Assembly: GCA_028532915.1 (NCBI GenBank)
Contig: JAQQAI010000092.1
Location: 1 to 46,097 of the forward strand
From: Sphaerochaetaceae bacterium
Lineage (GTDB): Bacteria; Spirochaetota; Spirochaetia; Sphaerochaetales; Sphaerochaetaceae
Direction: 5' to 3'
DNA length: 46,097 nt
Part shown: positions 16,183 to 25,871 of the stretch, one piece after another
How the letters are laid out: each line of letters opens with the position of its first letter
Position numbering within the stretch: the first letter of the stretch is position 1
Position numbers and translations under genes: made by a program
The notes under the pieces: model-generated
The model's database searches: none
What the model saw: the letters and a program-made list of their open reading frames with translations, nothing else
What the model was told of the DNA's origin: nothing

Positions 16183-17208
16183 ATGAAATCGTCTATCAAA
16201 GAGGTCGCCCATCTAGCAGGAGTCTCTATAGCTACAGTCTCGTACGTACTGAACGGAACGAAAAAAGTACGCCCGGAGACCGAGAAAAGAGTGCTGGATT
16301 CCGTACGTAAACTCAACTACCATGTCAATCCGCTGGCACGGAATCTCCGGAAGGGAGAGAGTAAACTCATCGGATTCGTGGTCAGTGACTTTTCCAACTA
16401 CTTCTTTCAGGAAATCGCCCTGGGAATCGAAAAACAGCTGGCAAAGAGCGGATACAGACTTCTATTGATGGACTCCAAGGAACAGAAGGAAACCGAAGTC
16501 GATAATATCAAAAATATGCTCGCTGGTGCGGTAGATGCTCTGATCATCGCCCCTACTTCCGAAGATTCTTCCTTTCTCCGTCTTCTTCTTGCAAACAATC
16601 CGATGCCTGTGGTCTTCGTTGACCGCCGCCCTGAAGGATATGAAACAGATACCGTATTGGCTACGAACGAAACCGGTGCCTACGATGCTGTAAAAACACT
16701 CATCGACAAAGGACACACTCAGATCGCTTTTCTGGGGTCCCGTCTCGATTCCACCATGCAGGAACGCCTGAACGGATACCGGCGTGCTCTCGAGGAATCT
16801 TCGATACCTGTGAATGCCAATTATATCAGATTCGGTTCACATGAGAGTGTATCACAGCGTTCATTACGCCACGGGATTGTGTACCATCATACATTCGATC
16901 TTATATCCAACTATGACATTACCGCAATCTTCTCAGCGAACAATCTTGCGACAGTCGGAGTATACAGCTGCATCAAGGAGACTAACCTTAAAGTCCCTCA
17001 GGATATAGCGTTCATTACGTTCGACGATTCTTTCTGGCTCACTATGACCACTCCCGCGATAGCCGCTGTCGCGCAGAATCCTGAAGAGATGGGCAAAGTG
17101 GCAGCCAATCTTGCTCTCGAGAAACTTCTCGATTCGCAATCGTTCGAAGAGTATTCGTTTCAGGAGATCAGAATTTCGACACAGTTCATACTTCGCGGAT
17201 CAATCTAG
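16183..17208 (+). CDS. LacI-family regulator of the polyol operon
   Basis: A 341-residue repressor. The helix-turn-helix is at residues 4-25 (IKEVAHLAGVSIATVSYVLNG), and the hinge helix is canonical, NPLARNLR at 49-56, which in LacI proteins inserts into a central CG of the operator. The rest is a periplasmic-binding-protein-like effector domain with the usual GFVVSDFSNYFF and ending ISTQFILRGSI. It is first in the operon, 54 bases before the binding-protein gene, and two CG-centred operators precede it. It probably represses itself and the transport genes until a sugar or polyol binds. The effector is unknown. Confidence 0.93.
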   Translation: MKSSIKEVAHLAGVSIATVSYVLNGTKKVRPETEKRVLDSVRKLNYHVNPLARNLRKGESKLIGFVVSDFSNYFFQEIALGIEKQLAKSGYRLLLMDSKEQKETEVDNIKNMLAGAVDALIIAPTSEDSSFLRLLLANNPMPVVFVDRRPEGYETDTVLATNETGAYDAVKTLIDKGHTQIAFLGSRLDSTMQERLNGYRRALEESSIPVNANYIRFGSHESVSQRSLRHGIVYHHTFDLISNYDITAIFSANNLATVGVYSCIKETNLKVPQDIAFITFDDSFWLTMTTPAIAAVAQNPEEMGKVAANLALEKLLDSQSFEEYSFQEIRISTQFILRGSI

Positions 17209-17225
17209 CACAAAGATAATTTTTG

Positions 17226-17238
17226 ACCCGGTACGGGT
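17226..17238 (+). promoter_or_regulatory. GC palindrome before the binding-protein gene
   Basis: ACCCG, GTA and CGGGT form a small inverted repeat between regulator and binding-protein genes. It could be a weak hairpin or operator. No T tract follows. Confidence 0.25.
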
Positions 17239-17262
17239 TAGAAAAAATAAAGGAGGGAACTT

Positions 17263-18621
17263 ATGAGAAAAGCATTAGTTCTAATTTTGATTGTCTCGTT
17301 ATTGATCGGTACAATGCAGCTTTTCGCTGCCGGAGCCCAGGAGGAAGGCGGTCCTGTCACAGTGAACATCGCATTGGCGAACAATCCGATCTCTCAGGCC
17401 ATGAGCCGGCTCGTGCAGGAAGAGTACAAAGCTGAGAATGTGACCATCAATGTATCTGTACTCCCGGAAAATGATTTAAGACAAAGACTTACAACAGAAG
17501 CATCAACAGGCGGAACAACCTATGATATTTTTTACATCGGTCCTTATGAAGCTCAGACATGGGCCAAAAACGGGTGGCTGGAAAACCTTGAACCATACTT
17601 CGACGACCTTACAGCAGAAGAGATCGAGTGGTATGACAGGGACGACCTGATTCAGGGTATGGTAGACTCGGTGTCTCTTGACGGAGAAGCCTACGCACTT
17701 CCTTTCTACGGTGAAAGTTCTTTCATCATGTACAACAAGGAGCTTTTCGAGAAGAACAATCTGAAGATGCCGGATGAACCTACATGGGAAGAGATCTACG
17801 CTCTGGCGAAGAAGATTCATGACCCTGCCAACGGCATCGTGGGAATGACGATGCGCGGCGCTCCCGGATGGGGAATGAGCGGAGCCCCTTTCGTGACGAT
17901 GGTAAATGCTTTCGGAGGAAGATTCTACGATATGGACTGGAATGCCACCGTCGACACCCCCGAACAGCGTGAAGCATGGAAGATGTACAAGAAGATCCTA
18001 AGAGAAGCCGGACAGGCTGACATCCTCTCTTACACCTATAATGAATGTATCGCTCTGATGTCCTCGGGTAACTGCGGAATCTATTATGACGCCACTTCAA
18101 TCGCACCTCCGCTTGAAGCCGCAGATTCCAAGATCAAAGGAAAAGTCGGATACGTGATGGCGCCGACACAGAAGATGAAATACAACACCGCCTGGCTGTG
18201 GAACTGGGCAATGGGTATCAATCCGAAATCTTCCGATGCTAAAAAGAAAGCCGCATTCGATTTCATGTTGTGGGCCACAAGCAAAGATTACATCAAAAAG
18301 ACAGTGGAACTTGATCCTACAGGATCATCGACACCTCCGGCATCCCGCTCATCCACATATGAACTGCCCGTCTATGCAAAGGCTCCCTATGCCAGCATGA
18401 CACTGAAGACACTGGAAGGAATGGATTTCACCAAACCGACCCTCGATCCGGTGCCGTACGTCGGGCTGCAATACATCGCTATTCCCGAGTTTGCAGATGC
18501 AGGAACCAAGATGACAGAATACCTTGCCGACTATGTGGTAGATAAGATCTCCCTCGACGAAGCAATCAGAAAGACTCAGGCTGTCTTTGAACAGGTCGCA
18601 ATTGACGGAAATTACCGCTAA
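17263..18621 (+). CDS. CUT1-type ABC sugar/polyol-binding protein
   Basis: A 452-residue extracellular solute-binding protein of family 1. An N-terminal signal peptide (about 1-24) ends in LFAAGAQEE, a sequence style common in spirochaete binding proteins; no lipobox cysteine is present. FDIFYIGPYEAQTWAKNGWLE-like and ALPFYGESSFIMYNKELFE-like segments mark the family, which binds oligosaccharides or polyols in the periplasm. AGGAGGG precedes the ATG. A perfect hairpin just after the stop codon separates it from the permeases, as expected for a gene needed at higher level. The dehydrogenases downstream favour a polyol substrate. Confidence 0.93.
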   Translation: MRKALVLILIVSLLIGTMQLFAAGAQEEGGPVTVNIALANNPISQAMSRLVQEEYKAENVTINVSVLPENDLRQRLTTEASTGGTTYDIFYIGPYEAQTWAKNGWLENLEPYFDDLTAEEIEWYDRDDLIQGMVDSVSLDGEAYALPFYGESSFIMYNKELFEKNNLKMPDEPTWEEIYALAKKIHDPANGIVGMTMRGAPGWGMSGAPFVTMVNAFGGRFYDMDWNATVDTPEQREAWKMYKKILREAGQADILSYTYNECIALMSSGNCGIYYDATSIAPPLEAADSKIKGKVGYVMAPTQKMKYNTAWLWNWAMGINPKSSDAKKKAAFDFMLWATSKDYIKKTVELDPTGSSTPPASRSSTYELPVYAKAPYASMTLKTLEGMDFTKPTLDPVPYVGLQYIAIPEFADAGTKMTEYLADYVVDKISLDEAIRKTQAVFEQVAIDGNYR

Positions 18622-18629
18622 AGGAACAT

Positions 18630-18658
18630 GATCTGCCCGGATTCATTTCGGGCAGATC
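18630..18658 (+). promoter_or_regulatory. intra-operon hairpin after the binding-protein gene
   Basis: GATCTGCCCG (18630-18639), nine-base loop and its perfect complement (18649-18658). No T tract follows, so it is more likely an mRNA 3'-end stabiliser or processing/attenuation point than a full terminator. It argues against starting the next gene at 18628. Confidence 0.7.
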
Positions 18659-18732
18659 TTCGCTCAATGGATGCTAAAACATCCTACGAAAAGAATTACA
18701 CCTCAACTATTGGGAGTGTAGATGGAAAAACC

Positions 18733-19626
18733 ATGAAAACGTTGAGAAAAACAGATTACAGATTTCTGCTGCCTGCGGTAATCGTCGTAGCCGTAATGAC
18801 ACAGGTTCCCTTTCTGCTTACGATCATATTCTCCACTCTGCGATGGAATCTGTCGAGACCCGACCTGTCGAGGTCATTCGATAACGTTCAGAACTTCTGG
18901 TATTTTCTGAAGATTGATTCACTTTCCGAAATACCTGAATTCTACTCGATCCTCTGGCAGACCGTTCTGATCACAGGTGTCACGCTCATACTGTGCTCGG
19001 TAGTGGGTTTCCTGCTCGCATTATTATTGGATCACGATATTCCCGGAGTCAACATAGCAAGGACTCTCATGCTCGGACCGTTTTTCGTCATGTCTACAGC
19101 TAGCGGAGTCATCTGGAAGACGACCATCTTCAATACCACTTTCGGATGGTACGGGGTGATCATGAAGGCAATAGGTCTTACTCCGACAGACCTGGTTTCC
19201 TACCACCCTCTCTCAGTGATCATCGTATTGTTCACCTGGCAGTGGATGCCTTTTTTCATTCTCGTGTTACTGGCAGGACTTCAGGGTATTCCCCAGGATC
19301 TTGTCGACAGCATGAAGATAGACGGTGTCAACTGGTTTCAGGGTGTGTTCACGATCAAACTGCCGCTCATCATGAACCATATGAGGGTGGCCGTGATGCT
19401 CGGACTCGTATTCATCATCAAAGAATTCGGACTGATTCTCGTCACGACAGCGGGAGGACCGGGAACCCGTTCCTATACCCTTCCCTACGCTGTGTATATG
19501 CAGGTGTTCAGCGCGAACAACGTCGGCAGGGCCAGTGCCCTCGCAGTGATGACAGTCATTCTTACGCTGCTGCTTGTCAATCTGCTGTACAGGTCTATCG
19601 TGAAGAGAAACGAAAAATACAATTAG
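18733..19626 (+). CDS. ABC sugar permease, first subunit
   Basis: A 297-residue inner-membrane permease (MalF-like) with about six helices. The start is ATG 18733 (MKTLRKTDYRFLLP), because the longer frame from 18628 reads through a hairpin; GGA lies nearby but the ribosome site is weak. The cytoplasmic loop that contacts the ATPase is SMKIDGVNWFQGVFTIKLPL, an EAA-type motif lacking the usual EAA letters but keeping D-G and L-P. The C-terminal region has TTAGGPGTRSYTLPYAVY. It pairs with the next permease. Confidence 0.92.
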   Translation: MKTLRKTDYRFLLPAVIVVAVMTQVPFLLTIIFSTLRWNLSRPDLSRSFDNVQNFWYFLKIDSLSEIPEFYSILWQTVLITGVTLILCSVVGFLLALLLDHDIPGVNIARTLMLGPFFVMSTASGVIWKTTIFNTTFGWYGVIMKAIGLTPTDLVSYHPLSVIIVLFTWQWMPFFILVLLAGLQGIPQDLVDSMKIDGVNWFQGVFTIKLPLIMNHMRVAVMLGLVFIIKEFGLILVTTAGGPGTRSYTLPYAVYMQVFSANNVGRASALAVMTVILTLLLVNLLYRSIVKRNEKYN

Positions 19627-19639
19627 GGGAGGCCGAATC

Positions 19640-20506
19640 ATGGGAGAAAAAACAATCGGACAGGTTCAAAGAACCATAAGACGCAGACATTTTTTGAGAA
19701 GATGGGGACTCGGGATCATCATCTACGTGATTGCCATTCTCTATTTCTTCCCCATCCTGTACATGTTTCTGTCAGGGTTTAAGACTGAACAGCAGGCTGT
19801 GATGCCTACGATTTTCTTCAAACCTACTTTGGACACATACAAGATGGTGCTGAGTGACCCCACGATGTATCAGTATCTGAGAAACTCGCTTGTTCAGGTC
19901 ATCGGAGGAACCGGGATAAGCCTCCTTCTCGGAGTTCCTGCAGCCTTCGCCCTCGTATTCGGAAAATTGAAACACGACAGTTCCAACGGAAAATACTATC
20001 TATGGTTCATCACAACTATCCTGCTTCCCCCTGTCGCCGTACTGATACCTCTGTTTACCTGGTACCAGCAGCTTCATCTTATCAACACACCATTCGGACT
20101 GATGGCTGCATATATCGGTTTTCATACCCCTATAGTCGTATGGATGGTTCACTCGTTCTTCTCAGATCTTCCGCTTGAGATATTCGAGGCGGCAAATCTC
20201 GACGGGTGTTCGAAAAAGCAGCAGCTGTTTCTCATCGCATTACCTCTTGCCAGAACAGGAATCATCTCGGCTGCATTGCTGGTTGCAGTATTTATCTGGA
20301 ATGAGTTCTTTCTGGGATTCAACCTCACAGGAAATCCGACGGCCACCTTACCCGTCTACCTGGCCCGTTTCAGAGAACAGCAGGGTATGTTCGTTGCCCA
20401 GCTTTCGGCATCTTCGACAATAGCGATCCTTCCTGCGATCATTCTGGGATGGATGACACAGAAAGCGCTGGTGAAAGGACTAACCATGGGAGCAGTGAAA
20501 GGATGA
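19640..20506 (+). CDS. ABC sugar permease, second subunit
   Basis: A 288-residue MalG-like inner-membrane permease with about six helices. The ATPase-contact loop is clear: EIFEAANLDGCSKKQQ followed by LFLIALPLA. The N-terminus is basic (RTIRRRHFLRRWG), then the first helix. Its stop overlaps the kinase start by ATGA (20503-20506). No ATP-binding subunit is encoded in the operon, so the transporter presumably uses a shared MsmX/UgpC-type ATPase encoded elsewhere. Confidence 0.93.
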   Translation: MGEKTIGQVQRTIRRRHFLRRWGLGIIIYVIAILYFFPILYMFLSGFKTEQQAVMPTIFFKPTLDTYKMVLSDPTMYQYLRNSLVQVIGGTGISLLLGVPAAFALVFGKLKHDSSNGKYYLWFITTILLPPVAVLIPLFTWYQQLHLINTPFGLMAAYIGFHTPIVVWMVHSFFSDLPLEIFEAANLDGCSKKQQLFLIALPLARTGIISAALLVAVFIWNEFFLGFNLTGNPTATLPVYLARFREQQGMFVAQLSASSTIAILPAIILGWMTQKALVKGLTMGAVKG

Positions 20507-21999
20507 GAGACACGATCCTTGTCTATGATATAGGAACGACAAGCGTGAAGACGGCTCTTTATGATTTCACAGGTGAGCTGCTTTCGTCTGTTCAGGTTCC
20601 TTATAAAACCCGGTATTTCAATAACGGATGGGCCCAGCAGGATCCCGAGGATTACTGGAAAGCAGCAGTCGAGGGAACTTCGCAGCTGCTGAATTCTGTC
20701 GGTTCGACAGCCTGTCAAATACATGTCATATCGCTGTGCGGTCACATGAACGGAGCTTTGTGTATCGATGAGAACGGAAAGGCAACCTACCCTCAGATCA
20801 TCCACTGTGATACCCGGGCAAAGAGCGAATCTGCGATGATAAAAGAACAGTTCGGACAGGATATGCTGTACCGTAGAAGCGGCAACAGGATCGATGAATA
20901 TCTATCGTTGCCCAAGATTCTGTGGATCGCCCGAAATGAGAGTGAATCGTACAGGAAGACACGCCATATCATCAATGCGAAAGACTACCTCAGGGGAAAA
21001 CTTACCGGTATATTCGGATCTACCGATTTCTCGGATGCTTCATTAACGGGAGCTTTAGATATTCATGAGAAACGATGGAATATTCCACTTCTGCAGGAAC
21101 TCGGCCTCGAGGAAAGTCATTTCGGTCCTATTCTCACTTCAACAGAAATAGAGGGGACTTTATCCTCAGAGAGTGCCAGGATACTCAATCTTCCTTCAGG
21201 CATCCCGGTTGCTGCTGGAGGCGGAGATGCATCCTGTTCAACCCGCGGTGCCATGATAACAGACGATCACAGCGGGTATGCGTGTATAGGGTCGAGTGCA
21301 TGGATCTCCCTACTGCAAGGAGCTCCTGTCGATGATCCGCACATGAGGATGCAGCATTTCTTCGATCTCGACGGGGAACATGTCAATGTATGCGGAACTG
21401 TTCAGAGTGCAGGATCCGCTCTCGACTGGGCCAAAGAGCGGTTTATAAGCGACCGATCATTTGAACAGATAGAGGAAGAACTTCAAAGAAGAGAACCTCG
21501 GCGGCCATTGATTGCTCTACCCTATTTCATGGGTGAGAGAACCCCTCATTGGAACGCGGATGCACGGTCCGCACTCATCGGCATGTCGCTTACTACCGAT
21601 TCACTCGATTTGATGGGAGCCTATTACGAGAGTGTGGCTTTTGCACTCGAAGAGGTTATGGAAATCTATGAGGACCTTAATCTTCCGGTAGATACATTCA
21701 CCCTTCTCGGAGGCGGAGCGAAGAGCAGATACTGGAGTCAGATGATAAGTGATGTTCTCAACCGTACTATCACCATCCACCCGTTCTATCAGCATGCGAC
21801 AAGCTACGGGGCATCTCTTGCCGGTGCGGTCGCCGTCGGACAGTACAAGTCACTTGATGAGGCGATCATGGCTGACCGCAGCAACCCCTCTGTGATCACT
21901 GCGGATGCGCAACGGCACGAACGTTACCAAAAGAATATTACATTATACAAGAAAGCATATCGGGCTCTCGAACCTTTGTTCTCACAGCTCGAAACCTGA
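20503..21999 (+). CDS. FGGY kinase, xylulokinase-like
   Basis: A 498-residue FGGY carbohydrate kinase starting at ATG 20503, coupled to the permease gene. It has VYDIGTTSVKTALYDF at the N-terminus, SLCGHMNGALCID, IHCDTRAKSE, PYFMGERTPHWNADAR and LGGGAKSRYWSQMISDVL. These match the xylulokinase branch (compare GERTPHWN and GGGAKS). It should phosphorylate a ketose made by the downstream dehydrogenases, for example xylulose, feeding the pentose phosphate pathway with transketolase (34759-36756). The substrate is not fixed by sequence, since gluconate- and ribulose-type kinases share these motifs. Confidence 0.9.
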   Translation: MRDTILVYDIGTTSVKTALYDFTGELLSSVQVPYKTRYFNNGWAQQDPEDYWKAAVEGTSQLLNSVGSTACQIHVISLCGHMNGALCIDENGKATYPQIIHCDTRAKSESAMIKEQFGQDMLYRRSGNRIDEYLSLPKILWIARNESESYRKTRHIINAKDYLRGKLTGIFGSTDFSDASLTGALDIHEKRWNIPLLQELGLEESHFGPILTSTEIEGTLSSESARILNLPSGIPVAAGGGDASCSTRGAMITDDHSGYACIGSSAWISLLQGAPVDDPHMRMQHFFDLDGEHVNVCGTVQSAGSALDWAKERFISDRSFEQIEEELQRREPRRPLIALPYFMGERTPHWNADARSALIGMSLTTDSLDLMGAYYESVAFALEEVMEIYEDLNLPVDTFTLLGGGAKSRYWSQMISDVLNRTITIHPFYQHATSYGASLAGAVAVGQYKSLDEAIMADRSNPSVITADAQRHERYQKNITLYKKAYRALEPLFSQLET

Positions 22000-22027
22000 T
22001 AGAACATTCATTATGGAGGAAGAGATT

Positions 22028-23038
22028 ATGAATATGAAGGCATTAATTGTGGAAAAACCGAATGTAGCGGTCGTGAAGAACGTACCGATACCGCAATGCA
22101 GAGCTGATGAGATACGAATCAAGGTAGCCGCCTCGGGAATATGTGGTACTGATATCCACATTTACCGGGGTGAGTATCTGGGATCGTATCCGATCATTCC
22201 CGGTCATGAGTTCAGCGGAGTCGTCGATGCAGTCGGGGAAGATGTCACAAGATTCAAAAAAGGAGACCGCGTCGCCGTCGAGCCGAACATCAGCTGCTCC
22301 AATTGCGATTCGTGTTTCAGCAACCGGCAGAATTTCTGCAGAAATTGGGAAGGTATCGGGGTAACCAGATCCGGCGGAATGGCAGAGTATGCCGTCGTTC
22401 CCGAGAATGCTGCATTCTCTATCGGGTCTCTTGATTTCTTCCAGGGAGCTTTCATGGAACCTTTATCATGTGTCCTTCATGGGGTCCAGAAGGCGCGGGT
22501 AAGACTCGGAGACAATATCCTCATCATGGGAGCCGGGCCGATAGGAATTCTCCTGCTCAAGACGGTTCTTGCTCAGGGGGCGGCCGAAGTGACCCAGCTC
22601 GATAAGAACAGGAGCAGACTCGAACTGGCGAAGAAAAGCGGAGCAAGCGCTACGGAAACGGATCTTACAAATCTATCGAATGAACAGTTTGATATGGTAA
22701 TCGATGCGACCGGAGTTCCCTTCCTCATGGAAAAATCGATCGACCTTGTAAGAAAAGGGGGGACCCTCCTGTGGTTCGCGGTTCCTTCACGAGAAGCGAA
22801 GGTGACCATACCGGCTTTCACCTTCTTCGAGAAAGGCCTTCATATAGTGAGCAGTTACACGAGTGTCCGAAACTCGATTCAGGCCATCCGGTCTCTTCAG
22901 TCAAAAAGAATCGATGTGACGGATCTCATCTCGCACAGGCTCCCTCTCGAACAGTTCACTCAGGGCATCGAAACGATAGAAAGAAGCGAAGAGGGAGTAC
23001 TGAAAGTCCTTATAACCTTTGAAGACACAAAGGAGTGA
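22028..23038 (+). CDS. zinc-dependent polyol/alcohol dehydrogenase
   Basis: A 336-residue medium-chain dehydrogenase starting at ATG 22028 after GGAGGAAGAG; the frame continues upstream inside the kinase gene but without family sequence. Catalytic zinc ligands are Cys39, His60 and Glu61 (GICGTD, PGHEF). The structural zinc site is Cys90, Cys93, Cys96 and Cys104. The NAD-binding loop is MGAGPIG. It resembles sorbitol/xylitol/threonine dehydrogenases and likely oxidises a polyol to a ketose with NAD. It is one of three dehydrogenases in this operon. Confidence 0.92.
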   Translation: MNMKALIVEKPNVAVVKNVPIPQCRADEIRIKVAASGICGTDIHIYRGEYLGSYPIIPGHEFSGVVDAVGEDVTRFKKGDRVAVEPNISCSNCDSCFSNRQNFCRNWEGIGVTRSGGMAEYAVVPENAAFSIGSLDFFQGAFMEPLSCVLHGVQKARVRLGDNILIMGAGPIGILLLKTVLAQGAAEVTQLDKNRSRLELAKKSGASATETDLTNLSNEQFDMVIDATGVPFLMEKSIDLVRKGGTLLWFAVPSREAKVTIPAFTFFEKGLHIVSSYTSVRNSIQAIRSLQSKRIDVTDLISHRLPLEQFTQGIETIERSEEGVLKVLITFEDTKE

Positions 23039-23042
23039 AATC

Positions 23043-23831
23043 ATGAAAGATAAAAGATTCACGGGTAAATTATGCATCGTCACGGGGGGAGCGGGAGAAA
23101 TAGGCCTTGCCACCGCATTGAGACTTGCCGAAGAGGGCTCCGATATAGCTCTGATCGATGTGAAGGATATGAAAGAAGCTCAAAGAAGGATATCGGAATT
23201 ACATGTTACCGTCCGTTCATACCATTGTGATGTAAGTGATTTTCGCCAGGTCAATGGCTGCATTGAAGCTGTCACCGAAGACTTTCACTCCATCGATATG
23301 CTGTTCAACAATGCAGGAATTCAGGGAGAGTTCTCCCCTATTCACACCTATAGCCCCGATGATTTTGCAAAAGTCATCTCGATCAATCTGATAGGAGCCT
23401 TCAATGTTCTGCGCTGTGTGTCTGAAGTGATGGTGGCACAGCATCACGGGGTCATCGTGAATACTGCGAGCATGGCGGGAGTCGGTGGCCCGGTAAATAT
23501 GGCGGCTTACGGAGCTTCGAAATTCGGTGTCATCGGTCTCACTCAGACAGCTGCAAAGGACCTTGCTCCCCATAACATCCGTGTCAATGCAATCAGTCCC
23601 GGCTATATGGGTCCGGGATTCATGTGGGATCGTCAGGTAGATCTGCAGGCAGCAGCCAATACCCAGTATTACGACGGAGACAGAGAGAAGGTGGCACAGC
23701 AGATGATCGGCGAGGTTCCGATGAGAAGATATGGAGCGATCGATGAGATACCTGGAGCTGTAGCCTTTCTCATGAGCGAGGATTCTTCATACAGCACCGG
23801 GATCAACATAAAACTTTCAGGCGGAATATAG
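23043..23831 (+). CDS. short-chain dehydrogenase, first copy
   Basis: A 262-residue classical SDR starting at ATG 23043 after AAAGGAG. The cofactor loop is TGGAGEIG (14-21), with NNAG at 89-92 and the catalytic Ser143, Tyr156 and Lys160 (YGASK). An acidic Asp39 after strand 2 favours NAD over NADP. It ends in SGGI, a typical C-terminus. It lies four bases after the zinc dehydrogenase and is probably a polyol or sugar dehydrogenase (xylitol-dehydrogenase-like); the substrate is inferred from the operon. Confidence 0.92.
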   Translation: MKDKRFTGKLCIVTGGAGEIGLATALRLAEEGSDIALIDVKDMKEAQRRISELHVTVRSYHCDVSDFRQVNGCIEAVTEDFHSIDMLFNNAGIQGEFSPIHTYSPDDFAKVISINLIGAFNVLRCVSEVMVAQHHGVIVNTASMAGVGGPVNMAAYGASKFGVIGLTQTAAKDLAPHNIRVNAISPGYMGPGFMWDRQVDLQAAANTQYYDGDREKVAQQMIGEVPMRRYGAIDEIPGAVAFLMSEDSSYSTGINIKLSGGI

Positions 23832-23844
23832 AAGGAGATGCAGG

Positions 23845-24633
23845 ATGAGTAATTCAATTTTAGAGCGGTTTTCATTAGCCAACAAAACAGCACTCGTCAC
23901 CGGAGGCGGAAACGGTATCGGAAAAGCATACTGCCATGCCCTCGGCGAAGCGGGAGCGAAGGTAGCCGTCATCGACATCAATCTGGAAGCTGCAGAGCAG
24001 ACGGTGAAGGAACTGACAACAAAGAAAGTCGATGCGATGGCGATCAAGACCGATGTCACCGACGAACATGATATCGAGAATATGATCCAGACCATCATAG
24101 ATACCTGGGGAACGCTGACAATTGCCGTAAATAATGCGGGAATGGGTGTCTGGAGTGATGCACTGACAATGCCGTACAAGACGTGGAGAAAAATCCTGTC
24201 CCTCAATCTTGATGCAGTATTTCTATGTGCACGAGCCGAAGCGAGAGTCATGAAAATGAACAGATACGGGAAGATCATCAATACAGCATCGATGTCGGCC
24301 CATATTTCGAACACTCCTCAAAACCAATGCGCCTACAACGCTTCCAAGGCCGGAGTGCTGCATCTGACCCGTTCACTGGCAGCAGAGTGGGCCCCTTTGG
24401 GCATCACAGTGAACTCGATCTCCCCCGGTTACACGAAGACCGCGCTTGTGGACAATCTGCTTCAGACACCTGAAGGGAAAAGCATGCTCCCTCAGTGGCT
24501 CGATAAGATTCCAATGAACAGAATGGCAATGACCAGCGATCTGCAGGGAGCTGTCGTCTACCTTGCAAGTTCAGCAGCAGATTACGTGACGGGGGCCGAT
24601 CTTCTCATCGACGGAGGATACTGCACCTGGTAG
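23845..24633 (+). CDS. short-chain dehydrogenase, second copy
   Basis: A 262-residue classical SDR with TGGGNGIG (19-26), NNAG (96-99), Ser149, Tyr164 and Lys168 (YNASK). It ends LIDGGYCTW, like the mannitol/arabinitol 2-dehydrogenase and sorbose reductase group. Asp44 after strand 2 suggests NAD. AGGAG precedes the ATG, and the previous SDR ends 13 bases before. The last gene of the operon, it ends three bases from the convergent HAD gene. Together the three dehydrogenases may let the cell oxidise several polyols or swap redox state between two sugars. Confidence 0.92.
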   Translation: MSNSILERFSLANKTALVTGGGNGIGKAYCHALGEAGAKVAVIDINLEAAEQTVKELTTKKVDAMAIKTDVTDEHDIENMIQTIIDTWGTLTIAVNNAGMGVWSDALTMPYKTWRKILSLNLDAVFLCARAEARVMKMNRYGKIINTASMSAHISNTPQNQCAYNASKAGVLHLTRSLAAEWAPLGITVNSISPGYTKTALVDNLLQTPEGKSMLPQWLDKIPMNRMAMTSDLQGAVVYLASSAADYVTGADLLIDGGYCTW

Positions 24634-24636
24634 GGT

Positions 24637-25284
24637 TTACAGATATGTTAGAAGCTCATCAGCGTATTCGATGGTACCGATGATATGTTCGCGTTCTTCC
24701 AGAGAGTGTCCCTTATGAAACCCGAAGCCCCAATCGACTCCGATGAAGTCAATATTCAGCGAAAGCGCTCCATCCAGATCGTGAGGGGTATCTCCTACCA
24801 TGAGAACTTTTGAATAGTCTTCTGCTTTGAGCGCCAGCAGGGCACGTTCTATGATATCAGCTTTGGTGAGAAGCCCCTGCCTGTCGGCTCCTTTGATGAT
24901 CGAAAAATATTTGTAAAGACCTTTTTCTTTCAGAATCTCTATTGCCATTTCTTCCAGTTTCAATGTCGCAACGGCAAGAGTTAGATTACGTGAAGAAAGC
25001 GTCTCGAGCAATGATTCGATCCCCGGGTATATCTGACCGAGAAACATATTTCCTTTAGCGTATTTATCACGATAGATATCACAGGCACTAACGATCTCAT
25101 CCTCGTCAAGACCGCAGGCAAGACGGAAACAGGAAGGAAGAGGAGGACCGACGAACTTTCTCAGCTGGGCTTCAGGGAGTTCATCATATCCCAATTCCTT
25201 CATCGTATGATTCGCAGTTGCAAAGATCCCTTCGGAGGTATCGATAAGAGTACCATCCATATCAAAAACAATAATATCATGCAT
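24637..25284 (-). CDS. HAD phosphatase, phosphoglycolate phosphatase-like
   Basis: A 215-residue haloacid-dehalogenase-type phosphatase. Motif I is DMDGTLID (nucleophile Asp8, acid Asp10), the cap domain is the all-helical class, and motif IV is VGDTPHDLDGA. The KKAD-like lysine lies in GLLTKADII. It resembles phosphoglycolate phosphatase (Gph) and pyrophosphatase PpaX, but substrates vary widely in this family. No Shine-Dalgarno sequence precedes the ATG at 25284. It is convergent with the polyol operon. Confidence 0.88.
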   Translation of the reverse strand: MHDIIVFDMDGTLIDTSEGIFATANHTMKELGYDELPEAQLRKFVGPPLPSCFRLACGLDEDEIVSACDIYRDKYAKGNMFLGQIYPGIESLLETLSSRNLTLAVATLKLEEMAIEILKEKGLYKYFSIIKGADRQGLLTKADIIERALLALKAEDYSKVLMVGDTPHDLDGALSLNIDFIGVDWGFGFHKGHSLEEREHIIGTIEYADELLTYL

Positions 25285-25302
25285 AGAAAGGAGAATAGAG
25301 TA

Positions 25303-25782
25303 TTATCGTCTTTTTCTCAACCTCCCTGCGTTCCCGAAAAGGAGAAGAATGGTACCGGTCAGCAGAAAGCAGAATTTGATATTTGTAGCCAGAACCGGAA
25401 TATACAGATGCTCGACCTGATAGGTACCTGATATCATGACCCCGGCGGTAAAGCTGTTCTCCAGCAGGTCTCCGATACCCGCCAGAATGAACGCCGAAAC
25501 CGGCAGTATCTTTCTTTTTGATATAGATATAAGAAGCGGATAGAACAGAATGATGAACAGAGCATCAATCATGAGGAAGATCGCATACGGTCTCAACTGC
25601 CGAGAAAGCAGATTCAGGTAACATCGCTCGACACCGTTTACAGTGGAAATAAACAGAAGATCGACGATAGCATCGTTGTCGACATCAAGAAATCCGAAGC
25701 CGTCGGTAAGCATCGCCGCATAGAGGAACATGCTCAAGAATATGAGAACATACTGCATTTTTGAAAGTCTTTTATCACTCAT
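25303..25782 (-). CDS. 159-residue membrane protein, unknown
   Basis: Four hydrophobic segments are predicted (about 10-27, 65-85, 93-115 and 125-150), with a conspicuous aspartate-rich segment between the first two (FLDVDNDAIVD) and IGDLLEN in the third loop. The C-terminus is basic (GRLRKRR). AAGGG precedes the ATG. It lies 18 bases before the HAD gene start on the same strand and may be cotranscribed with it. I do not recognise the family. Confidence 0.7.
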   Translation of the reverse strand: MSDKRLSKMQYVLIFLSMFLYAAMLTDGFGFLDVDNDAIVDLLFISTVNGVERCYLNLLSRQLRPYAIFLMIDALFIILFYPLLISISKRKILPVSAFILAGIGDLLENSFTAGVMISGTYQVEHLYIPVLATNIKFCFLLTGTILLLFGNAGRLRKRR

Positions 25783-25871
25783 CGATAGCCCTTCTTGTGA
25801 TCATATTACCACAGATGCTTATCATCTGAAAGAAACGCGTCCGTCGGTGAACTGATCCGGGAAAAACGTCC

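Noticed and set aside
18628-18732. Longer N-terminus of the first CUT1 permease
   Set aside because: It would be translated through the perfect hairpin at 18630-18658 and does not look like a permease N-terminus.
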